Positions 1-8,029 of a stretch of 49,528 nucleotides of DNA are shown in pieces. The stretch's first letter is position 1, and every line of letters begins with the position of its first letter. Origin of the DNA: a virus; the IMG/VR virus record IMGVR_UViG_3300019458_000048, positions 1 through 49,528 of that record; one strand, written 5' to 3'. The notes beneath the pieces are model-generated. The model did not search any database and was not told the DNA's origin. It was given only the letters and a program-made list of their open reading frames with translations. The translations under genes were made by a program, and so were the position numbers.

Positions 1-56
1 AGCACGGTCAGGTAATCAGTCAGCGTGGGGTTTTTGTAGACGACGTATTCGATCAC
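1..56 (-). CDS. T7 gp13-like virion protein, first 18 codons (rest at 49103-49528)
   Basis: The GTG at 56-54 overlaps the TGA of the nozzle gene (GTGA), the junction type used throughout this operon. Eighteen codons are open to the window edge and end in TDYLTVL. The right window edge opens with ADLCPDEIDQYEAF in a frame that has no start of its own. Joined, they give a normal start for the DUF2833/T7 gp13-like family (acetyltransferase fold, internal virion protein). The two parts are out of register by one base if the ends are ligated directly, so 3n+1 bases are missing or an error sits at the joint. The gene order nozzle, gp13-like, gp14-like also fits T7. Confidence 0.75.
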   Translation of the reverse strand, partial: MIEYVVYKNPTLTDYLTV

Positions 57-1861
57 GCACCCATCCTCATATCTTTGACGTACAGCACCGCCGCGTTCCA
101 CTGCCATTTGCCGCCACCCCCGTTAAAGGTAATTCGCATGTCAAAGCTCGGGCCGCCAACCGGCATCGGCACCATCTGTCCTGGCAGCGTGTCGGCGGCC
201 ATTTCATATTCCTCCGTGCGTGCGTCACGATCTCGCTGATCGTAGCCGATGCTCACGCTAAGTCCCTCTGGCGCATCTGCGACGAGATCGAAACCGACAA
301 GCATTTTCTCAACGCCAAGCGCATTGAAATCCAGGTAAGGCCACCAGACAGTGCCATTGAACACAGCATCCGTACCGCCCGCCTCGCCGCCCGGGATTGC
401 TTCGTCGTCGTACACTGCCTGGTCAGAGAAGCGCCAAATGCGATGATTCTCGGTACGTACCAGGAGCGTGTTGCCTTCGAGCGCCCAGTCGGTAATCGCT
501 TCCGGGAAGATATATCGTGACCACGACAGCTTCTTCACATCGCTGATGGTAAGCACAAAGGCTTCATTGCCAAAAAACAGCCAGTATTGACCGTAGGCCG
601 GAACGAAAAGGCCGAGCGGCTCGTATACGTCTTCGCGGATCTTTGCAAGCACCAGCGGGTCGATCGCTTCACCAAAGGTGCCGGCCTGAAGGTTCGTGCT
701 GCCGCCTGCGATACTGATGTTTCGAATGCCGACGCCGCTCAGGAATACCAGGTCGTTTTGCACCGGCAACACAGAGCGCGGATAGATACAGCCAACAGGC
801 ACTGCATCGAGCAGCGCCATGTTCGCCGGATCTTCGTCAATCTGCCACATTTGGAAGCCTTCCGAGTTGAAGGCCACCAGGTTCGAGCGATAGAGTCCGA
901 GCGCAGTCACGGGACTCGAGCCGAAACTTTGCAGGCCGAAAGGCAGGTATCCTGCGTCGTCGGCCGTGCTCCAATCGAGCGGATTCACCGTCGCTGTGAA
1001 GCCAATGATGTCATCATCACCGGCGAAAACTTTTGATGCGCCGATTGCAACAATTGCTGTGTTGGGGCACTTCTCGTCGGTTACTTGCCGCGAGAGCGCA
1101 GTCCAAACGATCGTGTTGTCAAGAATTTGCCCATCAATACTTAGCGGCCAATCTGGCTCATCGTAGTCGGAAACCAGAATCGGATTTGCCTGCCATACAA
1201 CGTGCGACGCTGTGACGGCCTCCCAAATGACTTCATTGTCGATGACTTGCTGACCATTAACATTCGGCCATACGGGCTCATTTGAGCCAGAGAAACCGGC
1301 ATCCACCTGTACGGCGCGGAACACAAGCCCTGATGCCGCGATGGTGGGCGTCGTATAGTTCCAAGTCACGGCATCGAATGCGACACCAAAGCCGAATACG
1401 ATGAGGGCAAACATGGAGACTGCAACAAATGCAGCCTGCGGCGGTGCTGCGCCCGAAACGGTCACTTCACGGAACACATTGTCGCCGCCGCTTAATGCCT
1501 GTCCTTCAGTGCGAGAAATGAATATCTGATTTTCGTCATACCACTGAAGCTCAATGCGGGCGAATGACCCAAATCTTGCATTACAGCGCGCCCTCGCCGT
1601 GAGGGACTGACCCGGCACAATTGGCTTCAAATCATTCGACGCAAGCCTCCCTGCGCCCCCCGTATTCCAGGCCGCGGCTTTCAAGCCCTGAAATACGACA
1701 GTAGAAGTTATTGCCCAACCGGGGTCGGGCGTCCAATCAGTGAAATCTGACTCGAAGCCCGCATTGCTGATGCTCTCGCTGACAGAGCCGACCTTGCTCG
1801 TTGGTTGAACAACGGCTCCTGGATTGTAGAGCGTCCCTGGCTTCCAGACGGGCGTAGCCAT
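53..1861 (-). CDS. Tail nozzle protein, large C-terminal part (P22 gp10 / T7 gp12-like)
   Basis: A protein of 602 aa. It follows the portal-adaptor genes and precedes the gp13-like gene, which is the position of the tail nozzle / DNA stabilisation protein (T7 gp12, P22 gp10) that closes the tail tube after packaging. Residues from about 250 on look like a beta-propeller nozzle, with repeated short hydrophobic strands and segments such as GLYRSNLVAF and PRSVLPVQNDLVFLS. The first 250 residues differ: they contain a carbohydrate-binding-like start (NAGFESDFTDW) and repeated NEPVWP / DEPDWP segments, so a host-surface-contacting domain may have been inserted. The start ATG is 13 bases after the stop of the previous gene, whose product looks like the missing N-terminal part of a nozzle. 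Family assignment is by fold-like pattern and synteny. Confidence 0.6.
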   Translation of the reverse strand: MATPVWKPGTLYNPGAVVQPTSKVGSVSESISNAGFESDFTDWTPDPGWAITSTVVFQGLKAAAWNTGGAGRLASNDLKPIVPGQSLTARARCNARFGSFARIELQWYDENQIFISRTEGQALSGGDNVFREVTVSGAAPPQAAFVAVSMFALIVFGFGVAFDAVTWNYTTPTIAASGLVFRAVQVDAGFSGSNEPVWPNVNGQQVIDNEVIWEAVTASHVVWQANPILVSDYDEPDWPLSIDGQILDNTIVWTALSRQVTDEKCPNTAIVAIGASKVFAGDDDIIGFTATVNPLDWSTADDAGYLPFGLQSFGSSPVTALGLYRSNLVAFNSEGFQMWQIDEDPANMALLDAVPVGCIYPRSVLPVQNDLVFLSGVGIRNISIAGGSTNLQAGTFGEAIDPLVLAKIREDVYEPLGLFVPAYGQYWLFFGNEAFVLTISDVKKLSWSRYIFPEAITDWALEGNTLLVRTENHRIWRFSDQAVYDDEAIPGGEAGGTDAVFNGTVWWPYLDFNALGVEKMLVGFDLVADAPEGLSVSIGYDQRDRDARTEEYEMAADTLPGQMVPMPVGGPSFDMRITFNGGGGKWQWNAAVLYVKDMRMGA

Positions 1862-1873
1862 CAGCTTTTATTC

Positions 1874-2656
1874 CTATGGAATGAAGTTGCCATAGCGCTC
1901 ACGTCGCCGCACCGTCGGACGATCTGAACTCGGGGGCGTCGGGGCCGTAGTTGCCGTCTCGACTTCACCGCCATCCGCAGTCTCGATGACCGTAGCACCG
2001 TCCTCCGTCGGCCAAGTGGGCTCCACCAGGCCGGAGCGAGGATTGGTACCGAAAGTCTCGATACAGACATAATAGAAGTCGTTGTAGACAGTTGGCTCGA
2101 TGACGCTCTGTTCGTAGTTGCCGGTGCCATCAAAGCGCATAACGTTTGGTGCCCAGGCCGGATACGGATCGCCCACGCGTGAGGCACGATAGACAAACCC
2201 ATTAGGCACGCTTGGCCGCACCAGGTCTGCGTGCTTGTAAACCGTATCGGCCTCCCACACATCGGGATCTTGTAGCCAGTAGTGAAAGATGCCGCCATCA
2301 GCAAATTCGGCCACGACATAGAGTGCACCCATCATTGGCGCAGCAAAGTGGATGCGCTCAAGCTCCACCGGATAATTCTCGGTGGCGTCTGGATGCACCA
2401 GAATGTTCAGCGTGTAGCCGTCAGGCACCACCACCGATTCATGACAGAAGGTATGCCGCGAGCCGTTGAAGGCGACGAGGCCGCGCGTAAGCTCATTGAG
2501 CGTGGTGTCGCGGAAGCAGCCGTCGCGCGCGACTACAGTCTCGGCGTCGGTTACATAGCCATTCACCAGATCGTAGAGCGTATCGGCCCGCGCACCGCCC
2601 TTGGTGCGCTGCCGATTGATGCCGCCCTTGATGACCGTGAGGGGCGCAGGGCGCAT
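1874..2656 (-). CDS. Tail nozzle protein, N-terminal part
   Basis: A protein of 260 aa. The N-terminus (VIKGGINRQRTKGG, then DLVNGYVTDAE and VARDGCFRD, then LTRGLVAFNG) has the opening pattern of podophage nozzle/stabilisation proteins, in which a short lead-in is followed by propeller blades. It ends after about 260 residues in a Pro/Thr-rich tail. The DPYPAW and VEPTWP segments echo the W-P repeats at the start of the next gene. The start overlaps the adaptor stop (TAATG). I infer that the nozzle is made from two polypeptides or that an ancestral gene was split; no frameshift joins the two frames cleanly. Confidence 0.5.
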   Translation of the reverse strand: MRPAPLTVIKGGINRQRTKGGARADTLYDLVNGYVTDAETVVARDGCFRDTTLNELTRGLVAFNGSRHTFCHESVVVPDGYTLNILVHPDATENYPVELERIHFAAPMMGALYVVAEFADGGIFHYWLQDPDVWEADTVYKHADLVRPSVPNGFVYRASRVGDPYPAWAPNVMRFDGTGNYEQSVIEPTVYNDFYYVCIETFGTNPRSGLVEPTWPTEDGATVIETADGGEVETATTAPTPPSSDRPTVRRRERYGNFIP

Positions 2657-3381
2657 TACGGCACCTGTAACGGCAAGAAAATCGGCGGCGTTTCCGGCGG
2701 CAGTTCGATGGTGCCCGGCACATAGCGCGCGGTCCCGTGCGAGCCGGCGACGAGTTCGCGCAAGTAAGCCTGAGCCTGCGTCGCCACGTCGGCGGCGTCA
2801 GGCTGGCCGTAGTGATTCTTCGCATTCGCCAACGCCCACAAGAATACAAGCTCGCTGTCGAGCGTAGACGTGTCGGTGTCCTCGGTGAAGCGGTTCATGC
2901 CGAAGTGGCCCTTCACCCACAGCGTGTATTCTGCGCTCGGGGCGGGAAAGATTTCGATGCACTGTCGGATTTCGTAGCGCACCGGCAGGCCGTTGAAATT
3001 GACTGACGTGTAGAACGTGGGCGGGATGCCCTTGCGCAGCGGCGTCCACACACCGTTGAGATCCTCGACATAGACGCCGCTGATCTTGTATGCGTCGAGG
3101 CGCTTCGTGCAGCCATCCAGTTCGTTGTCGGGGATGTCGTAGAAGCGCTCGCCGACCACCATCGGCCACTGGAAAAATCGCTCGGTCTGAAGTGCTCGAT
3201 GCCGACGATAGAGGAATTCCTGTCCGCGCCGCAGGAAGTTGTCCATAAGGCGGGCCATGCCGGGCGGCGGATTATCCGCCTGCGATGCGTAGCCGAGCCG
3301 CTCCAACAACGACGTGCGAAGGTCCAGCAACGTCTCAGTGCCGTAAAACCCTTCATCGCAAGCGCAGTTGAACGAAACCAT
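2656..3381 (-). CDS. Head-tail adaptor (T7 gp11 / P22 gp4-like)
   Basis: A protein of 241 aa, mostly helical at the N-terminus. The segment MDNFLRRGQEFLYRRH followed by TERFFQWPMVVGERFYDIPDN is typical of the adaptor ring that sits under the portal: a helical bundle, then a beta domain that docks the nozzle. It lies directly before the nozzle genes and its stop overlaps the next ATG. A hairpin with a short U-run stands just upstream (3393-3428), so this may be the first gene of a tail transcription unit. P22 gp4 has a lysozyme activity; I see no such domain here. Confidence 0.6.
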   Translation of the reverse strand: MVSFNCACDEGFYGTETLLDLRTSLLERLGYASQADNPPPGMARLMDNFLRRGQEFLYRRHRALQTERFFQWPMVVGERFYDIPDNELDGCTKRLDAYKISGVYVEDLNGVWTPLRKGIPPTFYTSVNFNGLPVRYEIRQCIEIFPAPSAEYTLWVKGHFGMNRFTEDTDTSTLDSELVFLWALANAKNHYGQPDAADVATQAQAYLRELVAGSHGTARYVPGTIELPPETPPIFLPLQVP

Positions 3382-3392
3382 GTCGGTCCCTC

Positions 3393-3428
3393 AGAAAAGA
3401 GGGCCGGCCAGCTTGCGCCAACCGGCCC
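3393..3428 (-). terminator. Candidate rho-independent terminator between head and tail genes
   Basis: On the minus strand, a G+C-rich stem (CCGG at both ends, wobble pairs inside, GCAA loop) is followed by CCCTCTTTTCTGAGGG, which gives a U-run and a second short stem. It stands in the only real gap (90 bp) between the small head genes and the adaptor. The long stem and U-run support termination or partial read-through. Not tested by a folding program. Confidence 0.5.
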
Positions 3429-3470
3429 CGGCATTGCCGACACGCAGGAGGGAACGTGTCAGCGCACCAC

Positions 3471-3905
3471 TTAGGCCGGAATCTCCTGCGCCCCCTCCGC
3501 ACTGGCCTGGTCGCCAAGCAGGGCGTCCAGGTTGGAGATTTCCGTGGCGTCGTCAGTCGGGAGTTCAACTTCCGACTCGACTGCACCAGTGTCGCCGTCG
3601 CGCACCACCGCGTCAGCAATCATCTTCTCGATGATCTTGACTGCGGTCGCCGCGACGCCGTACACGCGAGTTACGTACGGAACTTCGGAGTTTTCACCGT
3701 GCTTGTAGCGGTTGATGAGCCGCTGAAACTCGGCGCTTGCCTCCGGCAGTTCCTTTCGGTTGACCACGGTGGTCCCGACTTCACTGATGAGGCTCTTGCT
3801 GTGAGCCTCGATCAGCACAGGCACTTCCCACGGAGCCACTGTAAGCGGCGTTGAAAAGCGCTCGTTCTTTTCGAGCAGGACCTTCGTGTATCGGATCTTC
3901 ACCAT
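3471..3905 (-). CDS. Unrecognised head-region protein
   Basis: A protein of 144 aa. I do not recognise a family. The N-terminal two thirds are basic with alternating hydrophobic stretches; the C-terminal 40 residues are acidic (VELPTDDATEISNLDALLGD) and may be a flexible tail or partner-binding segment. It lies between the small capsid-associated gene and the tail genes, where many podophages keep a head-completion or capsid accessory protein. The start has a strong AGGAGG five bases downstream of a perfect hairpin (3918-3933). Confidence 0.75.
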   Translation of the reverse strand: MVKIRYTKVLLEKNERFSTPLTVAPWEVPVLIEAHSKSLISEVGTTVVNRKELPEASAEFQRLINRYKHGENSEVPYVTRVYGVAATAVKIIEKMIADAVVRDGDTGAVESEVELPTDDATEISNLDALLGDQASAEGAQEIPA

Positions 3906-3917
3906 CGTCGTCCTCCT

Positions 3918-3933
3918 GTCCGCGTGTGCGGAC
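3918..3933 (-). other. Perfect 6-bp hairpin before the ribosome-binding site
   Basis: GTCCGC, a four-base loop, then GCGGAC. The inverted repeat lies between the stop of 3934-4203 and the AGGAGG of the next gene. It could act as an RNA processing or stability element, or modulate initiation. There is no U-run. Confidence 0.4.
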
Positions 3934-4203
3934 TCAGTTACCGAGCAGGGAGACCGGATCGTTTGACGCGCTGGTGCGGATATACCGCTTGCGCAACGTC
4001 ACGGCCTGAATGGCTCCGGCTGCACCGGAAGCCGCCAGGGTTGCCAGCGTCTCGACATTCTCGGTGAATGCCGCGTCGTCGGCATCCTGAATGACGCGCT
4101 GTTCGGCCGAACCGTTGAGGGCCACCACCGTGTTGCTGGTCTGGAACGGCGCATCCTGAGCATTCAGGTCGATCGCCGTGTTGTTGATTTCGAGCACTCG
4201 CAT
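3934..4203 (-). CDS. Small capsid-associated (decoration or cement-like) protein
   Basis: A protein of 89 aa directly downstream of the major capsid gene. It is Ala/Thr-rich with a beta-type opening (MRVLEINNTAIDLNAQDAPFQTSN) and a C-terminal basic strand (TLRKRYIRTS). The position and size match the small outer-shell or cement proteins found after the capsid gene in BPP-1-like and related podophages. That role is inferred from synteny only. A strong hairpin separates it from the capsid gene. Confidence 0.65.
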   Translation of the reverse strand: MRVLEINNTAIDLNAQDAPFQTSNTVVALNGSAEQRVIQDADDAAFTENVETLATLAASGAAGAIQAVTLRKRYIRTSASNDPVSLLGN

Positions 4204-4220
4204 TTGGGCTTCTCCACATT

Positions 4221-4240
4221 CCCGGCCCCGAAGGGCCGGG
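4221..4240 (-). other. UUCG-type 8-bp hairpin after the major capsid gene
   Basis: On the minus strand the RNA would be CCCGGCCC, UUCG, GGGCCGGG: a perfect 8-bp G+C stem closed by the very stable UUCG tetraloop. It has no U-run, so it is more likely a 3' stability element for the capsid mRNA or an attenuator than a simple terminator. It would set capsid protein apart from downstream products. Confidence 0.6.
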
Positions 4241-4257
4241 ATGCTTCAGGTTGAGGA

Positions 4258-5313
4258 TCAGTATTCGAGCGACAGAACCGCGTGGGCGTTCCGCTTGCCG
4301 GTCGTCAGCGCCGCCTTGCTCGTCAGAGCGAAGTAGTGGACGTAACGATCGTACACGCGCGGGGGTCGCCGCGAGACCATCCAGTGGCCCGAGATCGGCC
4401 GCAGCTTCAAGAACTTCGTGTTCAGGAAGTAGCAGCGCTTCGCCCAGGGCACTTCCGGCGAATCCGCAGTGTCGAGGACATCGAACACCGGGTCCCACAC
4501 CAGTTCGACGCCCTTGAAGAAGGCTGCCGAAGTGGATGCGTCGATGGAGACGCCGCCCTTTTCAAGGCCCTTCACGCCGTTGATCTGGCGGTTGACCGTC
4601 AGCGCAGCCGCAGCGCGGTATGCGTCGAGGAACTCGCCACCGACGAGAATGAAGTTCGGAGCAGTGCCGCCGAAGCGGATGCACTCACGCCAGGCGATCT
4701 CCATGCGATCGACGAGTTCCGCAACCGGGATGCCCAGATCGGCATAGTTGCGCCAGTACGGATTCGTCGCCTGGTTGATCGTGCCGACCACAGACGAAAT
4801 CTGCGGGTCCAACTGCACCAGGTGGTCCAGTCCTGCGATGTCGTCCTCGTCGGCCGTGCCGTCGCGATGCAGCATCAGGTCGAAGTTTTCCTCGAAGCCG
4901 AGCTTGAGGGTTTCCATGTTCTCGGTGAACAGGTTCGTGAGCGCGACCTTCTCGCTCGCCGTCGGCGAAGCGTTCCGGTCATCGACCATCGTGATCCCGT
5001 TCTGGACGAGTTCATCTTCGTCGAGACCGAAGCCGTCGTGGAACGCGCCGTAGGCGTACTTCGCCTGGTCGATCGTGCGCTTCCGGTTGTACGTCACCTG
5101 GCCTGCGCCAAAGTACGACTGGAAGTTCGAGTCATTCGACGTGCGAAGCTGCTCGACGACGTACTGCAAGCCGCCCACATAGGGCTGCTTCTCGGAAACC
5201 AGCTTCTTGATGAGCGGGCGTTCGGTGTTGATCTGGTCGATCGGCGTGTTCTTCAGGAAGAAGTCGATCGCCAGCTTGCCACCGTAGGCAAGTTGTTCGG
5301 CATTGAAAGGCAT
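4258..5313 (-). CDS. Major capsid protein
   Basis: A protein of 351 aa, the size of podophage HK97-fold capsid proteins. It starts MPFNAEQLAYGGKLA. The first 100 residues are helical, and a long middle section has the alpha/beta mix of an HK97 A/P domain (FILVGGEFLDAYRAAAA). It ends with hydrophobic strands. It has its own 160-bp leader with a candidate promoter and is followed by a UUCG hairpin, both suited to the most abundant virion protein. The scaffold gene is 4 kb upstream instead of adjacent; the gap holds the enzyme cassette 5474-8946 and the small genes 8969-9321. The family call rests on size, composition and context. Confidence 0.8.
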   Translation of the reverse strand: MPFNAEQLAYGGKLAIDFFLKNTPIDQINTERPLIKKLVSEKQPYVGGLQYVVEQLRTSNDSNFQSYFGAGQVTYNRKRTIDQAKYAYGAFHDGFGLDEDELVQNGITMVDDRNASPTASEKVALTNLFTENMETLKLGFEENFDLMLHRDGTADEDDIAGLDHLVQLDPQISSVVGTINQATNPYWRNYADLGIPVAELVDRMEIAWRECIRFGGTAPNFILVGGEFLDAYRAAAALTVNRQINGVKGLEKGGVSIDASTSAAFFKGVELVWDPVFDVLDTADSPEVPWAKRCYFLNTKFLKLRPISGHWMVSRRPPRVYDRYVHYFALTSKAALTTGKRNAHAVLSLEY

Positions 5314-5448
5314 GGTCGTGTACCTCTGAAAGTTGAAAGCACTACCGCTTTCGACTGAGGGCCGTGGAAGCCTCGGTACACACGTCGGAGCCCGGTACGC
5401 CGGTCGGACCCCTTGCGGGGCACTCCGTAGAGTCGATTCGTGGGCAAA

Positions 5449-5477
5449 CGATTACATAACCTTCCCCTGGCTGTCAA
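5449..5477 (-). promoter_or_regulatory. Candidate sigma70 promoter for the capsid gene
   Basis: On the minus strand there is a perfect -35, TTGACA, at 5477-5472. It overlaps the stop codon of the upstream gene. A weak -10 (TAATCG, with TATGTAAT around it) follows 17 bases later. The transcript would start about 130 bases before the capsid ATG. That leader contains small inverted repeats such as CCCCGCAAGGGG. The -10 is poor, so the site could need an activator. Confidence 0.45.
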
Positions 5478-6298
5478 GCGCGGGGCTCGGCCAGCCCTCG
5501 CGCGCACCACAAGGCCGCCTCTGCGGGGCTGCACGCCACGATTGCGCCAGCCGGGATCTCTGTAGCCTTGCCTGAGTCACGGAATGCCTTGAGCACCCGC
5601 ACCCGCTGTGTCGGCATCTTCTCATAGGCGAGAAATACCGCAGGCATGACTTCGCCGGTGAAGGTCTCGGCAGGATTGTACTTGCCGAAGGTCTCGGCAA
5701 CCTGGCCTGACAACGCGCGAATTCGCACCTGGCATCGGAACCGCTCAGCGAAGCGCCGGAAGCGATACTGCCAGTAGCCGGGGTTCCTGCCCGCGCTGAC
5801 ATTCGGGCCGTCGCTATGGAAGTACGTCGGGCCCTGAAAACAATCGAAGCCGACGCCGATCACTGGCGCACCGCCCATCAGTACGCCAACCGCGAGTGCG
5901 TGCTGCCCGCTATTGCCCTGAAAAGGCCACGACGCACAGCGGTAGTCGGCCCAATACTGAAGGCTGATGATAGGCACACCGAAAACCCGCATCTGCGGCT
6001 CCATCAAGGGAAATGGTCCTGCGCGCGGGTTGCGCGGGCGCGGAGGGCACTCGGCATTGTCCTTCGTGAAGATGAAGCTCGGCCGCGCCTCTGGTAGTTT
6101 AAACGCATGGCCGTTCGCCGAAATCTGTACCATCGACTGCCAGCCGGAAATCTGCGACAGGTCCGTGAGCACGCTCGGGCCACCGCCGATTACTAGGATC
6201 GGCTGCCCGGCGTAGGCGTTGTAGAGTTCGGAGACGCACCGCTTCAGCGGTAGTGCTGCAAGATCCACGGTGACTGTTCCTGTGCGCTCGGATCCCAT
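5474..6298 (-). CDS. MptE/DUF115-like protein of the head-operon enzyme cassette
   Basis: A protein of 274 aa. Near residue 35 it has LVIGGGPSV, a glycine-rich nucleotide-binding turn, followed by a predicted Rossmann-like half; this is the pattern of the MptE-like (DUF115) / glycan-transferase superfamily. Members make or transfer nucleotide-activated groups, including sugars, in surface-glycan and flagellin modification. The last of five cassette genes, it overlaps the glycosyltransferase gene by 55 bp. A later GTG inside the overlap is a possible alternative start. The substrate is unknown. An N-terminal motif match alone does not prove activity. Confidence 0.6.
   Translation of the reverse strand: MGSERTGTVTVDLAALPLKRCVSELYNAYAGQPILVIGGGPSVLTDLSQISGWQSMVQISANGHAFKLPEARPSFIFTKDNAECPPRPRNPRAGPFPLMEPQMRVFGVPIISLQYWADYRCASWPFQGNSGQHALAVGVLMGGAPVIGVGFDCFQGPTYFHSDGPNVSAGRNPGYWQYRFRRFAERFRCQVRIRALSGQVAETFGKYNPAETFTGEVMPAVFLAYEKMPTQRVRVLKAFRDSGKATEIPAGAIVACSPAEAALWCARGLAEPRA
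6097..6104. repeat. GTTTAAAC copy 1
   Basis: One of seven exact copies of this 8-bp palindrome. It lies inside the MptE-like gene, where it reads TTT AAA (Phe-Lys). Confidence 0.9.
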
Positions 6299-7134
6299 GC
6301 TTTCGGCTCGCCGTAGAAGAAAACCATGCGCGCATCCGGCGGCAAGTTGCCTGCACCATGCGGACGCACCGGCGGCCCTTCCTTCCCGGCCGCTGCAAGC
6401 GCAGCCGCGCGAGCTTGACGCGCCTCCTGTTGCCGTCGCAAGAGGGGATTCATTCCGAGAAAATCCGGCCGATTGCTGCGTGGCGGCACTATGGGGATTA
6501 TGCGCGGAGGTCTGCCGAGCCTGCGCCTTGGTGGTTTCACGCCGATCTCATCCTGCCAGCCGTAGATGCCGTCCGCAGCCGTCCACACCGGCGCATCTGG
6601 CAGTTTGTACTCGAACCATGCCTGATCGCTGCCTTTCAGCCCGGCTTCGTGTGTCAAGCGGGGTGAGCGGAGCGGATCGAAGTCCGTGAATAGCTGCGGC
6701 GTCGCACCGACACGGCCACCAAAGAGCGAGCCGCAGAAACGGCCGCGAATTTTCCACACGATGAAGTCGCGCCAATGCTGAATGAATTTCGTCACGTCGC
6801 CGGTGATGACGACATCCAGGTCGATGCTCAGGAAATACTCTTGTAGGCCGTAAGGATTGCTCGGATCGAACAATGTGAGGCGCGGGTAGCAGTTCGGTCG
6901 CGTAAGGCTAGTCGGGTTTCGCAGTCCACGAAAAGCCGGCAGGATAGGGCGCGTGAACACGTCCGACATCAGCCCCTTCTTGTCGTCGGTAATGCACACA
7001 AACTCGAACGGCACGTCAGGGCCGACATTACGTGCGAGCCCGAGGAATGTCTTGTTCACCATCGTCGCCGTGAACCGCGTGCGGTAGCCGGGAATGTTGT
7101 ACTTGAAACAGACGACGGAAACACGAGCGATCAT
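6244..7134 (-). CDS. Glycosyltransferase, GT-A type with DxD motif
   Basis: A protein of 296 aa, starting at the ATG that overlaps the methyltransferase stop (ATGA). It opens with a strand-turn (ARVSVVCFKYNIPGY). Near residue 115 it has FLSIDLDVVITGD, where DLD is the DxD that binds the nucleotide-sugar metal ion, with the hydrophobic strand before it typical of GT-A folds (GT8-like). The later SDQAWFEY and DGIYGW segments resemble acceptor-side motifs of phage and capsule transferases. The C-terminal 90 residues are Pro/Arg-rich and probably a separate extension. Donor sugar and acceptor are unknown. Confidence 0.65.
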   Translation of the reverse strand: MIARVSVVCFKYNIPGYRTRFTATMVNKTFLGLARNVGPDVPFEFVCITDDKKGLMSDVFTRPILPAFRGLRNPTSLTRPNCYPRLTLFDPSNPYGLQEYFLSIDLDVVITGDVTKFIQHWRDFIVWKIRGRFCGSLFGGRVGATPQLFTDFDPLRSPRLTHEAGLKGSDQAWFEYKLPDAPVWTAADGIYGWQDEIGVKPPRRRLGRPPRIIPIVPPRSNRPDFLGMNPLLRRQQEARQARAAALAAAGKEGPPVRPHGAGNLPPDARMVFFYGEPKAWDPSAQEQSPWILQHYR

Positions 7135-7742
7135 CGCTGCACCAGGAGTCCAGAAGTTTGCGTGATCCACTGGAAGCGCACGTCCTGACGCTCATCGAGA
7201 AAGCGCGCGACTGCGCGCGCCGGGCCGTAAAAGCGGTCGAAGCCTGGCTTCGGCTCGAAGTCGAACGGCTGCACGTCGTCGAGAAAGATCAGTCCGCCGG
7301 GGCGCAGCTTATTGAGTGCTGCGCGAATTTCGTCATACACGCGGAAATCTTCGTGCCAGCCGTCGATGCTTACCAGATCGAAACTGCTGTGCGCGCCGTG
7401 CAGATAGTCGAGCGAGTCGCAAACGTAGTACTCGATGCACTGCACGTCGGCGGCGCGCCACAGCGCCGGGGGGTCGTCGTGCTGCTGAACGTCCATGGTG
7501 ACGACGCGGCCACCCTGCCCGACGGCAAGCGCGAAATTGAGTGCCGAGTAGCCGGTATAGGTGCCGATGTCGAGGACGTGCTTGAAGTGGCACGCACGCA
7601 CTAAGTTGAACAAGATCTCCCGCTGATGCAATGACATGCAGCACGGAGCTTCAAGTGCGCCGACGCGCTCCATGACGGCCAGCGCCGCTTTGAATTCAGC
7701 AGCCGGGAACTGTATGTCCGGCACACGTTCGCGCAAATTCAT
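7131..7742 (-). CDS. SAM-dependent O-methyltransferase (class I)
   Basis: A protein of 203 aa; the ATG at 7742 overlaps the preceding stop. Motif I, VLDIGTYTGYSAL, and the acidic end of the next strand (VVTMD) bind S-adenosylmethionine. DLVSIDGWHEDFRVYDEI followed by LRPGGLIFLDDV matches the caffeoyl-CoA O-methyltransferase-like/TylF-like group, which methylates small molecules or sugars. Such enzymes are often next to glycosyltransferases in glycan modification clusters. It probably acts on the product of the neighbouring transferases; that link is inference. Confidence 0.75.
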   Translation of the reverse strand: MNLRERVPDIQFPAAEFKAALAVMERVGALEAPCCMSLHQREILFNLVRACHFKHVLDIGTYTGYSALNFALAVGQGGRVVTMDVQQHDDPPALWRAADVQCIEYYVCDSLDYLHGAHSSFDLVSIDGWHEDFRVYDEIRAALNKLRPGGLIFLDDVQPFDFEPKPGFDRFYGPARAVARFLDERQDVRFQWITQTSGLLVQR

Positions 7743-8029
7743 TCGTAGCCGAGGGTGCGACGCGCCTCCCACTCCGACGTAGCGGTCTGATAGCAGTGCA
7801 TGTGCTCGCCCCGGTGCATAACGTCAATCACCCATTCCAGCACGCGCCAAAAACGCCCGCCGCGCACTTTGGGCTCGTTTGGCTCCCACATGGCGAGATC
7901 GTAGGCTTTACGTCCGGCAAGGCCGCTGATCGTTTCGCGCGGTTTCACACCGGCCCAACAAAAAATAGTCGCGCAACAGAACATATTGAAGGCCAGACGG
8001 AACGGCTTTGTTTTTTGCTTCAGGTCCAT
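7739..8029 (-). CDS. Unrecognised small protein of the enzyme cassette
   Basis: A protein of 96 aa, start at the ATG at 8029 (GGGA upstream, 10-bp overlap with the ATP-grasp gene). One hydrophobic stretch near residues 11-27 (LAFNMFCCATIFCW) could be a membrane-contacting helix. The rest is basic/aromatic with several Trp residues. No family recognised. Its fixed place between an ATP-grasp enzyme and a methyltransferase makes it a candidate substrate or carrier for them. Confidence 0.65.
   Translation of the reverse strand: MDLKQKTKPFRLAFNMFCCATIFCWAGVKPRETISGLAGRKAYDLAMWEPNEPKVRGGRFWRVLEWVIDVMHRGEHMHCYQTATSEWEARRTLGYE

Noticed and set aside
4282-5358. 358-codon plus-strand open frame opposite the capsid gene
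   Set aside because: Antisense shadow; no ribosome-binding site and no protein-like motifs.
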